A DNA stretch of 64,000 nucleotides from Pollutiaquabacter aromativorans (GTDB lineage Bacteria > Bacteroidota > Bacteroidia > AKYH767-A > 2013-40CM-41-45). Of this stretch, positions 17,467 through 24,951 are shown piece by piece. The position numbers and the translations under genes were made by a program. The notes under the pieces were generated by a model. It did not search any database, was not told where the DNA came from, and saw nothing but the letters and a program-made list of their open reading frames with translations. The stretch's first letter is position 1; each line of letters starts with the position of its first letter. The stretch lies in the NCBI GenBank assembly GCA_049177215.1, contig CP185379.1, positions 1,488,001-1,552,000 on the forward strand, written 5' to 3'.

Positions 17467-18711
17467 ATGCTGCTGCGTTCCCTCCTATTCCTGCTTCTGC
17501 TAAGTTGCTCACTGTCCGCCCAGGTCGACACCTGGCAGGCCATCGCCGATCAGCCCATCGGCGGTCGTCAGCTCGCTGTCGCTTTCTATGTCGATGGCAG
17601 GGGCTACAGCGGACTGGGTACCGACAGCCTGGGGAATTATTACAACGACTTCTGGGCGTATGACCCATCGTCCGACAGTTGGACCCAGGTCGCCGATTTC
17701 AGCGGCAGTGCACGAAAGTCGGCGGTCGCTTTTGCACTGAGCGGGAAGGGCTATGTGGTAAGCGGACAGGATACCTCCGGCTTGTTGAACGACTGCTGGA
17801 GCTATGATCCCACATCCAACACTTGGTCAGCGGAACAAAGCCTGGGGCAATTCAGTACCAGCAGCTCCGTGGGCCGGGCGGATGCCACGGCGATTGAAAC
17901 CGACAGCCTGGCGTTCATCCTTTGCGGTTACGATGGCGGCTCTTCCTGGTTGAAACAGAACTGGCAGATCAACCCGCGCCGGGATACTATCTGGACACTG
18001 AAACGCAACCTGGCCAATGTCACCGAGAGTACCCTCTTCGGCCGTCGCTGGGGCGCCGGGTTCTCAATCGACAACAAAGTCTATTATGGTTGCGGCTTTT
18101 CCTTTTCTCAGGATTACCGACAGGATGTATGGTCGTACAACTATCTGATCGATGCCTGGACCCAGGTTGCCGATTTCAGCGGCGGAGGTCGATCGAACCT
18201 CTGCGGCTTCAGCCTGTATGACAAAGGCTACTTCGTCGGCGGCACGAACGGTACCACACAGTCCGACATGTGGCGCTACGATCCCAACCTGAATAACTGG
18301 ACCGCTGTAGCCAGCTTCGGCGGAGGACCGGTTTCCAATGCCGTTGTCTTCACCGACGACCGCAAGGCTTATATGGGACTCGGGCGCGACTCCGCGGGCA
18401 GCAGCCTTCCGCGTTGGTTTGTGTACACGCCCGATTCCACGGTGGGCGTTCCGGACGTACTCGATCACGTACAGCTGACGGCATATCCCCAGCCGGCATC
18501 CGAATGTGTTACCCTTTCCGGTTCGTATCAGAGAACGCCTTCCTCCAGGTTGGAATTGCTGGATCAGCAAGGCCGAATCGTGCTTTCGACCGCAATACTC
18601 CAATGGCCCATGCTGGTCCGTACGGAGTCCTTACCTGCAGGCATGTATTTCTACCGCATCCTCGATGGAAACACCAAGCGCGGAGCTGGAAAGCTGGTCG
18701 TAGCTCGCTAA
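17467..18711 (+). CDS. Secreted kelch-repeat protein with T9SS C-terminal sorting domain
   Basis: 414 aa. A signal peptide (LLRSLLFLLLLSCSLSAQ) is followed by kelch-type beta-propeller blades, seen as recurring YDPSSDSWTQVADF, YDPTSNTWSAE, YNYLIDAWTQVADF and YDPNLNNWTAVASF, each ending a blade. The last 85 residues form a T9SS type A-like sorting domain: LTAYPQPASECVTLSG to LPAGMYFYRILDG and KLVVAR. It is likely exported and attached at the cell surface. The binding partner is unknown. Confidence 0.88.
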   Translation: MLLRSLLFLLLLSCSLSAQVDTWQAIADQPIGGRQLAVAFYVDGRGYSGLGTDSLGNYYNDFWAYDPSSDSWTQVADFSGSARKSAVAFALSGKGYVVSGQDTSGLLNDCWSYDPTSNTWSAEQSLGQFSTSSSVGRADATAIETDSLAFILCGYDGGSSWLKQNWQINPRRDTIWTLKRNLANVTESTLFGRRWGAGFSIDNKVYYGCGFSFSQDYRQDVWSYNYLIDAWTQVADFSGGGRSNLCGFSLYDKGYFVGGTNGTTQSDMWRYDPNLNNWTAVASFGGGPVSNAVVFTDDRKAYMGLGRDSAGSSLPRWFVYTPDSTVGVPDVLDHVQLTAYPQPASECVTLSGSYQRTPSSRLELLDQQGRIVLSTAILQWPMLVRTESLPAGMYFYRILDGNTKRGAGKLVVAR

Positions 18712-18768
18712 AAGGCTTGCCGGGACCGGAACTTTTCGCCAACTTGTGGGAACCACCACCCACCCAAC

Positions 18769-20559
18769 ATGATCACTTCCCGTTTGCGGCTGTTACTGGC
18801 CGTGTTGCTGCTGACCGGTCTGCAGGCCGGCGCTCAGGTCTCGACCTATCTGTTCGTTCAGGATTCCACCACCTACAGCCCGATCAACGGGACGGTGATC
18901 GGCGATTCACTGACCGATGACCAATACTTCGTTGATACCGCCTCACCACTGGGTGGTCCGTTGACCAGTGGCCCGGGAATCCCGATCGGGTTCACCTTCG
19001 GTTACGCGGCAGGTAATTGCGATGTGTTCGGGATCAGCGCGAACGGCTGGATCGGCATCGGGTCGGGTTCGGTGAACTTGTCCAATACGGCCCCATACTT
19101 CCCGCTCTCGACGACCGCGGGCGGCAACATCATCGCCGGTTTTGCACGCAACCTCGCGGCGCAGGATGGCTCGCGACTGGAATACGCCACGCTGGGCACT
19201 GCCCCCGATCGTGTACTGGTTGTCCAATGGACCAACTATCGCAAACGCGGCAATGTCGGCGACGCGTTCAACTTCCAGATCCGGTTGTACGAAGGATCGA
19301 ACAACATCGAGTTCGTCTATGGTCCGGTGAGCTGCAACATCAATTCGTCCTTCGTGCAAGTGGGCATGATCGGCGGCAACAGCAGCGACTTCAACCTGCG
19401 CGCAAGTCTTGGCGGCGGCGGCTGGACCGGAACCGTTTCCGGCGTGCTGAACTCCGCTACGGTAACCCTGAATCAAAGTGAACTGCCACCCGACGGACTC
19501 GTTTTCCGTTTCGGAGCGCCGCCTCCCTGCACGGCACCTCCGGTAGCCGGCAACGCAAGCGCTTCCGCCGTTTCCGTTTGCCCGAACAATTTCGTGACAG
19601 TGACCCTGCAGAATTTCAGTTCAGGTCCCGGTCAGTCCTATCAATGGGAATCGAGCACCGACAACCTCAACTGGAGTCCGATCGTTGGCGCTATCTCCAC
19701 GGCCTGGAACCAAACCCTGCTGGCTACGACCTGGTTCCGTTGTGTACTCACCTGCGACGGACAGAGCGCGGCCTCCACGGCTGCGATGGTCTGGCTGAAC
19801 GAACCCACGCTCTGCTATTGTACCACCAACCTGGGCGGCAACTGTGATCCTGGCTCCTACGGCTTTATCGACCTGGTGAAGATCACCGGAACGCCGCTGA
19901 TCAACGACAATTCCGGCTGTACGGGAACCATCGGCTTGTACTACACCGATTATCCCGATACCGGCAACTACACGGCCACCCTGCTGGCCGGCTCCAGTTA
20001 CACCCTGACCGTGCGATCCAGCTTCAACGCGAACGAATCGGTTTGGATCGACTGGGACCGCAACGGGACGTTCGATGTAACGGAATGGTACGACCTCAGC
20101 CGCAGCGCCACGCCCAACGTAGCCGACTCGGTGACCATCACCGTGCCCGGCTGGATCATCCCCGGCCGTACCAAAATGCGGGTGCGCAACCGCCTGGCCA
20201 GCGCACCGAACTCCGCCATCGACGCCTGTACGCAGATGGCCAGTGGTGAAACCGAAGATTACACGCTGACGCTGGAAAACCCGACGCGTCTTCACCCGAT
20301 CGCCACGGCACAATTGTTAACAGTATTTCCTAATCCTGCCCGAAATGTACTGGTTGTTCAACTACCCGAACAAGTTTTCACCGGAATCCTTTCAGTAACC
20401 GATCTCTCCGGACGAATGCTGTTATCGAACGCTATCCGAAGGGAAGGCGATGGATTGTATCATCTCAACCTGGGAGATTTGCCGGATGGTTGGTACATCC
20501 TGCATTTGCAAAGCTCATACGAACACCGGGTGAGTCGTTTCGCGAGGATCCGGGAGTAA
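18769..20559 (+). CDS. Large secreted protein with GEVED domain and T9SS sorting domain
   Basis: 596 aa. Signal peptide, then a jellyroll-like region (TYSPINGTVIGDSLTDDQYF, NGWIGIGSGSVNLSN, LRASLGGGGWTG), then an Ig-like or SPRY-like segment (YQWESSTDNLNWSPI). A GEVED domain follows (CYCTTNLGGN to VWIDWDRNGTFDVTEWY and MASGETEDYTLTLE). The C-terminal sorting domain has VFPNPARNVLVVQLPE and LPDGWYILHLQS. Such proteins are T9SS cargo and often adhesins or enzymes' neighbours; no catalytic motif is visible. Confidence 0.88.
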   Translation: MITSRLRLLLAVLLLTGLQAGAQVSTYLFVQDSTTYSPINGTVIGDSLTDDQYFVDTASPLGGPLTSGPGIPIGFTFGYAAGNCDVFGISANGWIGIGSGSVNLSNTAPYFPLSTTAGGNIIAGFARNLAAQDGSRLEYATLGTAPDRVLVVQWTNYRKRGNVGDAFNFQIRLYEGSNNIEFVYGPVSCNINSSFVQVGMIGGNSSDFNLRASLGGGGWTGTVSGVLNSATVTLNQSELPPDGLVFRFGAPPPCTAPPVAGNASASAVSVCPNNFVTVTLQNFSSGPGQSYQWESSTDNLNWSPIVGAISTAWNQTLLATTWFRCVLTCDGQSAASTAAMVWLNEPTLCYCTTNLGGNCDPGSYGFIDLVKITGTPLINDNSGCTGTIGLYYTDYPDTGNYTATLLAGSSYTLTVRSSFNANESVWIDWDRNGTFDVTEWYDLSRSATPNVADSVTITVPGWIIPGRTKMRVRNRLASAPNSAIDACTQMASGETEDYTLTLENPTRLHPIATAQLLTVFPNPARNVLVVQLPEQVFTGILSVTDLSGRMLLSNAIRREGDGLYHLNLGDLPDGWYILHLQSSYEHRVSRFARIRE

Positions 20560-20648
20560 TTCAAATCTTTCGCCTGTACGCTTGTTTGCCGACCAGGCGG
20601 CCGGAAACGGCTACTCCTTCAACCGGATAAAGTGGTATCGGCAAGGTT

Positions 20649-21542
20649 TCACTGCCGTATCACCTTGAGCGTCCGCACCCAATCATCTCCGGCAACTTGT
20701 ACAAACCAGACTCCTGCAGCAGGCAGGCTGGTTCTGAATTCCGGCGCATCCACCCTGCTTCGGTTAACCACCAACGCGCCGGTTACCTGGTAAATACTGA
20801 CCGTGCGGATCGGCTTGCCGGCTTGTAAGAACAATTCATCTTCAATCACGCTTTGCTTTAGATCAACATCAAGCTCCGGCACGCCGGGAAGTACACCGTT
20901 GGTCCAGGGGCCGATGGTGATGATCAGGTAGCCGCTCTCAGTGGGTATGGTATGACCCAAAACCGGTGATATGACAATGCTATCGCGAAACATACATCCG
21001 GAATCACAACATAACTCTTCATACCCCGACTGCAGGTAGTAAGTGCCATTCTCGGTAGCAGATGAATAAGAATAGGAATAAGAAAAATGAATTTGTGCAA
21101 GTGGGGCAGGTGAAACATCCGGATAGGGCATGTTCAGATCATGCAATACCCGCGTATCCCAACTAATTGTTAGTGGTAATAAAGAATTATATACTATGAT
21201 TCCTGGCCCAGCAGGGAAACGATTACCGAATCCCATATTTCCAACATTGACCTTGAAGTATTTTCCGCCCGCTTCCCAATAACCAGATAAGCCGCTTGAA
21301 TCGAGCATTACAGGCTGAACACCAAACTTCCAAGTCGTAGCCGAATCAAATGAACTTAACACAGTTGGATCCCAGCCTGTATATATGGTATCACGTCCAC
21401 CAAATCGGTCTTCAAAAAATATTGGAAAAACAATTTGGGGTTGGATTTGAGCGCCGGGGATGGAATATGGCTGAGCCTTGCACTGCTGCCCAAGCCCGGA
21501 AGCAAAAACCAACAATAACAATGTGCGGAAAAACATTACCAT
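20649..21542 (-). CDS. Secreted protein, duplicated copy A (T9SS-like C-terminus)
   Basis: 297 aa with a signal peptide (FFRTLLLLVFASGLGQQCKAQ). The C-terminal 75 residues (IEDELFLQAGKPIRTVSIYQVTG to FVQVAGDDWVRTLKVIRQ) look like a T9SS sorting domain without the usual YPNP opening. It is a tandem duplicate of the gene at 21754-22647, with a constant offset of 1,105 bp. The first 55 and last 75 residues are nearly or fully identical between copies, while the middle differs at roughly half its positions without gaps. Cysteine pairs (LCCDSGCMF) are conserved. The function is unknown. Confidence 0.85.
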   Translation of the reverse strand: MVMFFRTLLLLVFASGLGQQCKAQPYSIPGAQIQPQIVFPIFFEDRFGGRDTIYTGWDPTVLSSFDSATTWKFGVQPVMLDSSGLSGYWEAGGKYFKVNVGNMGFGNRFPAGPGIIVYNSLLPLTISWDTRVLHDLNMPYPDVSPAPLAQIHFSYSYSYSSATENGTYYLQSGYEELCCDSGCMFRDSIVISPVLGHTIPTESGYLIITIGPWTNGVLPGVPELDVDLKQSVIEDELFLQAGKPIRTVSIYQVTGALVVNRSRVDAPEFRTSLPAAGVWFVQVAGDDWVRTLKVIRQ

Positions 21543-21590
21543 CGTATGAGTACCGGATTCGCCATGGAAGGTACTAAACTTCTCGCCACT

Positions 21591-21727
21591 TCAATGTACT
21601 TCGACGAGCATTTCAGCGCGATCAACGACCAAGCCGATCTCCCATAAATCACTGCCAAAGTCGCCGGAAATCGCATAACCCGGCTCGATCGTCACCAGTA
21701 ATCCCCCACTCGTCTGCGGATCGCAAA
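21591..21727 (-). pseudogene. Fossil 3' end of selD left by tandem duplication
   Basis: These bases match 22696-22832 (the last 45 or so codons of selD, including its stop) with only a few substitutions. The intact selD lies upstream of copy B; this fragment lies upstream of copy A and has no gene attached. It shows that one 1,105-bp unit reaching into selD was duplicated in direct orientation. Confidence 0.93.
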
Positions 21728-21753
21728 GGGCGGTTAAGTGGTATGGGTAAACT

Positions 21754-22647
21754 TTACTGCCGTATCACCTTGAGCGTCCGCACCCAATCATCTCCGGCAA
21801 CTTGTACAAACCAGACTCCTGCAGCAGGCAGGCTGGTTCTGAATTCCGGCGCATCCACCCTGCTTCGGTTAACCACCAACGCGCCGGTTACCTGGTAAAT
21901 ACTGACCGTGCGGATCGGCTTGCCGGCTTGTAAGAACAATTCATCTTCAATCACGCTTTGCTTTAGATCAACATCAAGCTCCGGCACGCCGAGATGCAGA
22001 CCATTGGTCCATGGGCCGATTCGCAACAGGATAAATCCGGAACTTGTTTGGATGTTATAGCCAGCCTGAGGGTAAATAATCAAACTATCCCTAAAGAAAC
22101 AACCGGAATCACACAGTAAGTCTTCAGTGTCTACCGGAAAAATGCGTGAACCATTCTCCGTTGCCCAAGTAAAAGGAAATGTATAATAAAAATGTATTTG
22201 CGCCAAAGGGGCAGGAGAAACATCGGCAAAGGGCATATTCAAATCATGCAATACAGTATTATCCCAACTTATCTTAAGAGGGAACCAGGAATTGTCTATC
22301 GCGATTAGATATATTCGTGGGAATGAACTATCCAGGCCGTATCCACTAACATTCGCTTTATAATAAGTACTACCCGATAACCAATAAGCGAATAAGCCGG
22401 AAGTATCCCTAGCAACAGGATGCACACCAAAAACTGCAGTAACAGATGAATCAAATGACTCGTCCGCCGAGGGGTCCCAACCTGCATATAGCGTATCTTT
22501 ACCACCAAATCGGTCTTCAAAAAATATCGGAAAAACAATTTGGGGCTGGATTTGAGCGCCGGGAATGGAATATGACTGAGCCTTGCACTGCTGCACAAGC
22601 CCGGAAGCAAAAACCAACAATAACAATGTGCGGAAAAACATTACCAT
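21754..22647 (-). CDS. Secreted protein, duplicated copy B (T9SS-like C-terminus)
   Basis: 297 aa, same architecture as copy A: signal peptide, PGAQIQPQIVFPIFFEDRFGG block, variable middle, then IGPWTNG, PELDVDLKQSV and the sorting-like C-terminus. Its middle differs from copy A at many codons yet the two align gaplessly. It is 48 nt downstream of selD and could be cotranscribed with it. The function is unknown. Confidence 0.85.
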   Translation of the reverse strand: MVMFFRTLLLLVFASGLVQQCKAQSYSIPGAQIQPQIVFPIFFEDRFGGKDTLYAGWDPSADESFDSSVTAVFGVHPVARDTSGLFAYWLSGSTYYKANVSGYGLDSSFPRIYLIAIDNSWFPLKISWDNTVLHDLNMPFADVSPAPLAQIHFYYTFPFTWATENGSRIFPVDTEDLLCDSGCFFRDSLIIYPQAGYNIQTSSGFILLRIGPWTNGLHLGVPELDVDLKQSVIEDELFLQAGKPIRTVSIYQVTGALVVNRSRVDAPEFRTSLPAAGVWFVQVAGDDWVRTLKVIRQ

Positions 22648-22695
22648 CGTATGAGTACCGGATTCGCCATGGAAGGTACTAAACTTCTCACCACT

Positions 22696-23715
22696 TCAGT
22701 GTACTTCGACGAGCATTTCAGCGCGATCAACGACCAAGCCGATCTGCCATAAATCGCTGCCAAAGTCGCCGGAAATCGTATAACCCGGCTCGATCGTCAC
22801 CAGTAATCCCCCACTCGTCTGCGGATCGCATAGCGCGATGAACTCGGGGCCGTAGATGCCGCTGACTTTTTTTTCGAGGCTGTTCCAGTTGCGGTAGGTG
22901 TTATCGGGAAAGATGAACTGGTCCATGTAGGTTTTTACACCCGGCAAGAGCGGCACGTTCTGGTAATCGATCCTTGCCGATACGCCGGAGCTTTCGCAGA
23001 CCTCGGCCAAGTGACCGAGTAGTCCGAAGCCGGTGACATCGGTGAGCGCGTGTACGGCTGGCTCTTTTCCCAGCCGGCTGCCAAGCGTGTTAAGTCGGGT
23101 CATGGAATCGACCGCCGCCCGTACGTGTGCCGGATCGGCCTTGTCCCGCTTCAGGGCCGCGGCGACGATGCCCGTACCCAGCGGCTTGGTGAGGTAGATA
23201 CGATCGCCCGGTCTGGCGCCTCCGTTGGTGCGGAGGTGATCGCGGCTGACCAGCCCGTTCACCGACAATCCGAAGAGCGGCTCTGGAGCGTCGATGGTAT
23301 GTCCGCCCGCGAGCGGGATGCCCGCCTCTTCGCAGATCGCACGGGCGCCGTCGAGGATGGTGGCGGCTACCGATGGTGAGAGCTTATCGACCGGAAATCC
23401 GAGAATCGCCAGGGCCATGACGGGTTGTCCGCCCATGGCGTACACATCGCTCAGGGCATTCGCCGCGGCGATGCGCCCGAAGTCGAAGGGATCGTCGACG
23501 ATCGGCATGAAGAAATCGACCGTGCTGACCAGTCCGCGACCGTCGCCAAGATCGAGCACCGCCGCGTCGTCGCTGCGGTCGTTGCCCACCCAGAGACCGG
23601 GAAAATGCTCCGGCGCGGTACGCCCGTGCAGGATCTCCTGCAAAACAGCCGGCGCGATCTTACAACCACAGCCGGAGCCGCGGGAGAGTTGGGTGAGACG
23701 GGGAGATTGGGACAT
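22696..23715 (-). CDS. selD: Selenide, water dikinase (selenophosphate synthetase)
   Basis: 339 aa. The N-terminal catalytic loop is GSGCGCKIAP, with Cys rather than selenocysteine; SDDAAVLDLGDGRGLVSTVDFFMPIVDDPFDFGRIAAANALSD, GGHTIDAPEPLFGLSVNG and the C-terminal LTDVTGFGLLGHLAEV and CDPQTSGGLL are diagnostic. It makes selenophosphate from selenide and ATP. The tRNA selenouridine synthase gene mnmH lies upstream on the same strand, separated by the heptamer/palindrome array, so selenophosphate here feeds tRNA modification. No selA, selB or selenocysteine tRNA was seen in the window. Confidence 0.96.
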   Translation of the reverse strand: MSQSPRLTQLSRGSGCGCKIAPAVLQEILHGRTAPEHFPGLWVGNDRSDDAAVLDLGDGRGLVSTVDFFMPIVDDPFDFGRIAAANALSDVYAMGGQPVMALAILGFPVDKLSPSVAATILDGARAICEEAGIPLAGGHTIDAPEPLFGLSVNGLVSRDHLRTNGGARPGDRIYLTKPLGTGIVAAALKRDKADPAHVRAAVDSMTRLNTLGSRLGKEPAVHALTDVTGFGLLGHLAEVCESSGVSARIDYQNVPLLPGVKTYMDQFIFPDNTYRNWNSLEKKVSGIYGPEFIALCDPQTSGGLLVTIEPGYTISGDFGSDLWQIGLVVDRAEMLVEVH

Positions 23716-23756
23716 GGGACGAGGGACGAGGGACGAGGGATGAGGTGCGAGGCTTG

Positions 23757-23782
23757 CCTGCCGAAGCTTTAGCGTAGGCAGG
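23757..23782. repeat. 26-bp dispersed palindrome, copy 2
   Basis: Identical over all 26 bases to the copy at 6472-6497; arms CCTGCC and GGCAGG. Confidence 0.95.
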
Positions 23783-23800
23783 GATGAGGTGCGAGGCTTG

Positions 23801-23826
23801 CCTGCCGAAGCTTTAGCGTAGGCAGG
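23801..23826. repeat. 26-bp dispersed palindrome, copy 3
   Basis: Identical to copies 1, 2 and 4. It starts 44 bp after copy 2. Confidence 0.95.
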
Positions 23827-23844
23827 GACGTGGGACGAGGCTTG

Positions 23845-23870
23845 CCTGCCGAAGCTTTAGCGTAGGCAGG
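23845..23870. repeat. 26-bp dispersed palindrome, copy 4
   Basis: Identical to copies 1-3. It starts 44 bp after copy 3, with the heptamers GGGACGT and GGGACGA between. Confidence 0.95.
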
Positions 23871-23910
23871 GACGTGGGACGAGATGCGAGGTGCGAAAAA
23901 AATAAAATCG

Positions 23911-24951
23911 TTAGACGGACTGATTATTTGTTTGAAGTTTTAGACGATGGGCGAGTTGGGAAAAATCCTCCCGGGTATGCTGTTCAATTTTTGTGACGCT
24001 CCCCTCCTGCCGCAACGAATTACCATAGTCGTACGTCTTGTCGTAGTACGGCAGGATGCAGTCGAGCCAGTCGTGGAGGCGGCCTTCGTGGAGGGCGGTG
24101 ACGGCGGTTCGGGTACGTTCGAGGCCGAGGCGCTTTTGGAGCTGGGCGGTTTTCTCGGCGAGTTGCTCTACGGGAAAGCTTCCGTATTCGTGCAGGATGC
24201 GTTCGCGTCGCACTTCGTCGGAAACAACCAGCTCGGTGACGGGCGCGTTGCGGATGGCTTCGTAAAGGGTGTCGGGTAACTTCACGCGGCCGATGGTGCG
24301 GCTTTCGTTCTCGATCCAGACGCGGCGAGCGGGATCCAGCTGCCCGATACGCCCGGCCAGGAGGTTCTCGAACTGTTCGTTGGAAGGCTGGGGCTCCTGA
24401 CCCAGCCCGCCGAAGGCCGAGCCCTTGTGGTTGGCCAGGGCTTCCAGGTCGATCACCTGCTCGCCCGCGGCTGCCAGGGCCTGGAGGAGCTCGGTCTTCC
24501 CGCTGCCGGTACGCCCACCCAGGACCCGCAGGGGCATGGGTGTTGCCAGTTGCTCCCTTACCCGGGCCCGATAGGCCTTGTACCCGCCCTTGAGGACGTG
24601 TACCCGGTACCCGGCCAGCTCCAGCACCCAGGCCATGATACCCGAGCGCATGCCGCCCCTCCAGCAATACAGCGAAATTTCGCGGTTTTCGGTCCATTCC
24701 CGGACCTGTTTGACAAAGCCCGCGAAGGAAGGCCCCACCAGCTCAAACCCCAGCAAAACAGCCGCGTCCCGGCCCTGCTGCTTATAGGCGGTGCCTACGG
24801 CGGCCCGGTGTTCGTCGTTGAGCAGCGGGAGGTTGATCGCCCCGGGAATGTGAGCCTGCCGGTACTCCGAGGGTGAACGGGTATCCAGCAACAGCCAACC
24901 GCTCTCCCGTACCAACTTCAGGTACTCCTCCGGTAAATGAATCAACGACAT
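23911..24951 (-). CDS. mnmH: tRNA 2-selenouridine synthase (MnmH/SelU)
   Basis: 346 aa from the ATG at 24951, which gives the usual MSLIHLPEEYLKLV start; the frame stays open further upstream but lies inside the preceding gene. The N-terminal rhodanese domain has LLDTRSPSEYRQAHIPGAINLPLLNDEHRAAVGTAYKQQG and the active-site Cys in SLYCWRGGMRS. The C-terminal P-loop is GGRTGSGKTELLQAL, followed by DLEALANHKGSAFGGLGQ and IENESRTIGRVKLP. It replaces sulfur with selenium at the wobble uridine of some tRNAs using selenophosphate. The start overlaps the stop of the AT-rich gene upstream by one base (TGATG). Confidence 0.95.
   Translation of the reverse strand: MSLIHLPEEYLKLVRESGWLLLDTRSPSEYRQAHIPGAINLPLLNDEHRAAVGTAYKQQGRDAAVLLGFELVGPSFAGFVKQVREWTENREISLYCWRGGMRSGIMAWVLELAGYRVHVLKGGYKAYRARVREQLATPMPLRVLGGRTGSGKTELLQALAAAGEQVIDLEALANHKGSAFGGLGQEPQPSNEQFENLLAGRIGQLDPARRVWIENESRTIGRVKLPDTLYEAIRNAPVTELVVSDEVRRERILHEYGSFPVEQLAEKTAQLQKRLGLERTRTAVTALHEGRLHDWLDCILPYYDKTYDYGNSLRQEGSVTKIEQHTREDFSQLAHRLKLQTNNQSV

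Larger units (their letters stand above)
20627..22832. repeat. Direct tandem duplication, two units of 1,105 bp
   Basis: Three independent anchors have the same offset: gene stops (20649 and 21754), gene starts (21542 and 22647) and selD stop sequence (21591 and 22696) all differ by 1,105. Outer boundaries lie near 20627 and 22832. No terminal inverted repeats or transposase genes are present. Confidence 0.93.
23709..23896. repeat. Heptamer array (GGGACGA and variants) with three embedded 26-bp palindromes
   Basis: Units GGGACAT, GGGACGA (three), GGGATGA and GGTGCGA are phased from 23709; the first unit contains the selD start codon on the minus strand. Three palindrome copies follow at exactly 44-bp spacing, each preceded by GGCTTG and separated by two heptamers. 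The array ends with GATGCGA and GGTGCGA, 14 nt from the mnmH stop. Confidence 0.95.

Noticed and set aside
20649..22647. Diversity-generating retroelement target (variable middle in duplicated genes)
   Set aside because: The changes are not limited to adenine positions, the variable part is central instead of C-terminal, and no reverse transcriptase or template repeat lies in the window.
21350..22682. Small plus-strand ORFs present in both duplicated units (21350-21577, 22446-22682)
   Set aside because: They are antisense shadows kept only because the two units are duplicates of each other; no start signals or independent coding character.
20627..22832. Insertion-sequence origin of the tandem duplication
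   Set aside because: No transposase, terminal inverted repeats or target-site duplication; the copies are direct and abutting and include part of selD.
23757..23870. CRISPR-like array (three identical repeats at 44-bp spacing)
   Set aside because: The gaps are repeated heptamers rather than unique spacers, there are only three copies, one more copy lies at 6472, and no cas genes are present.
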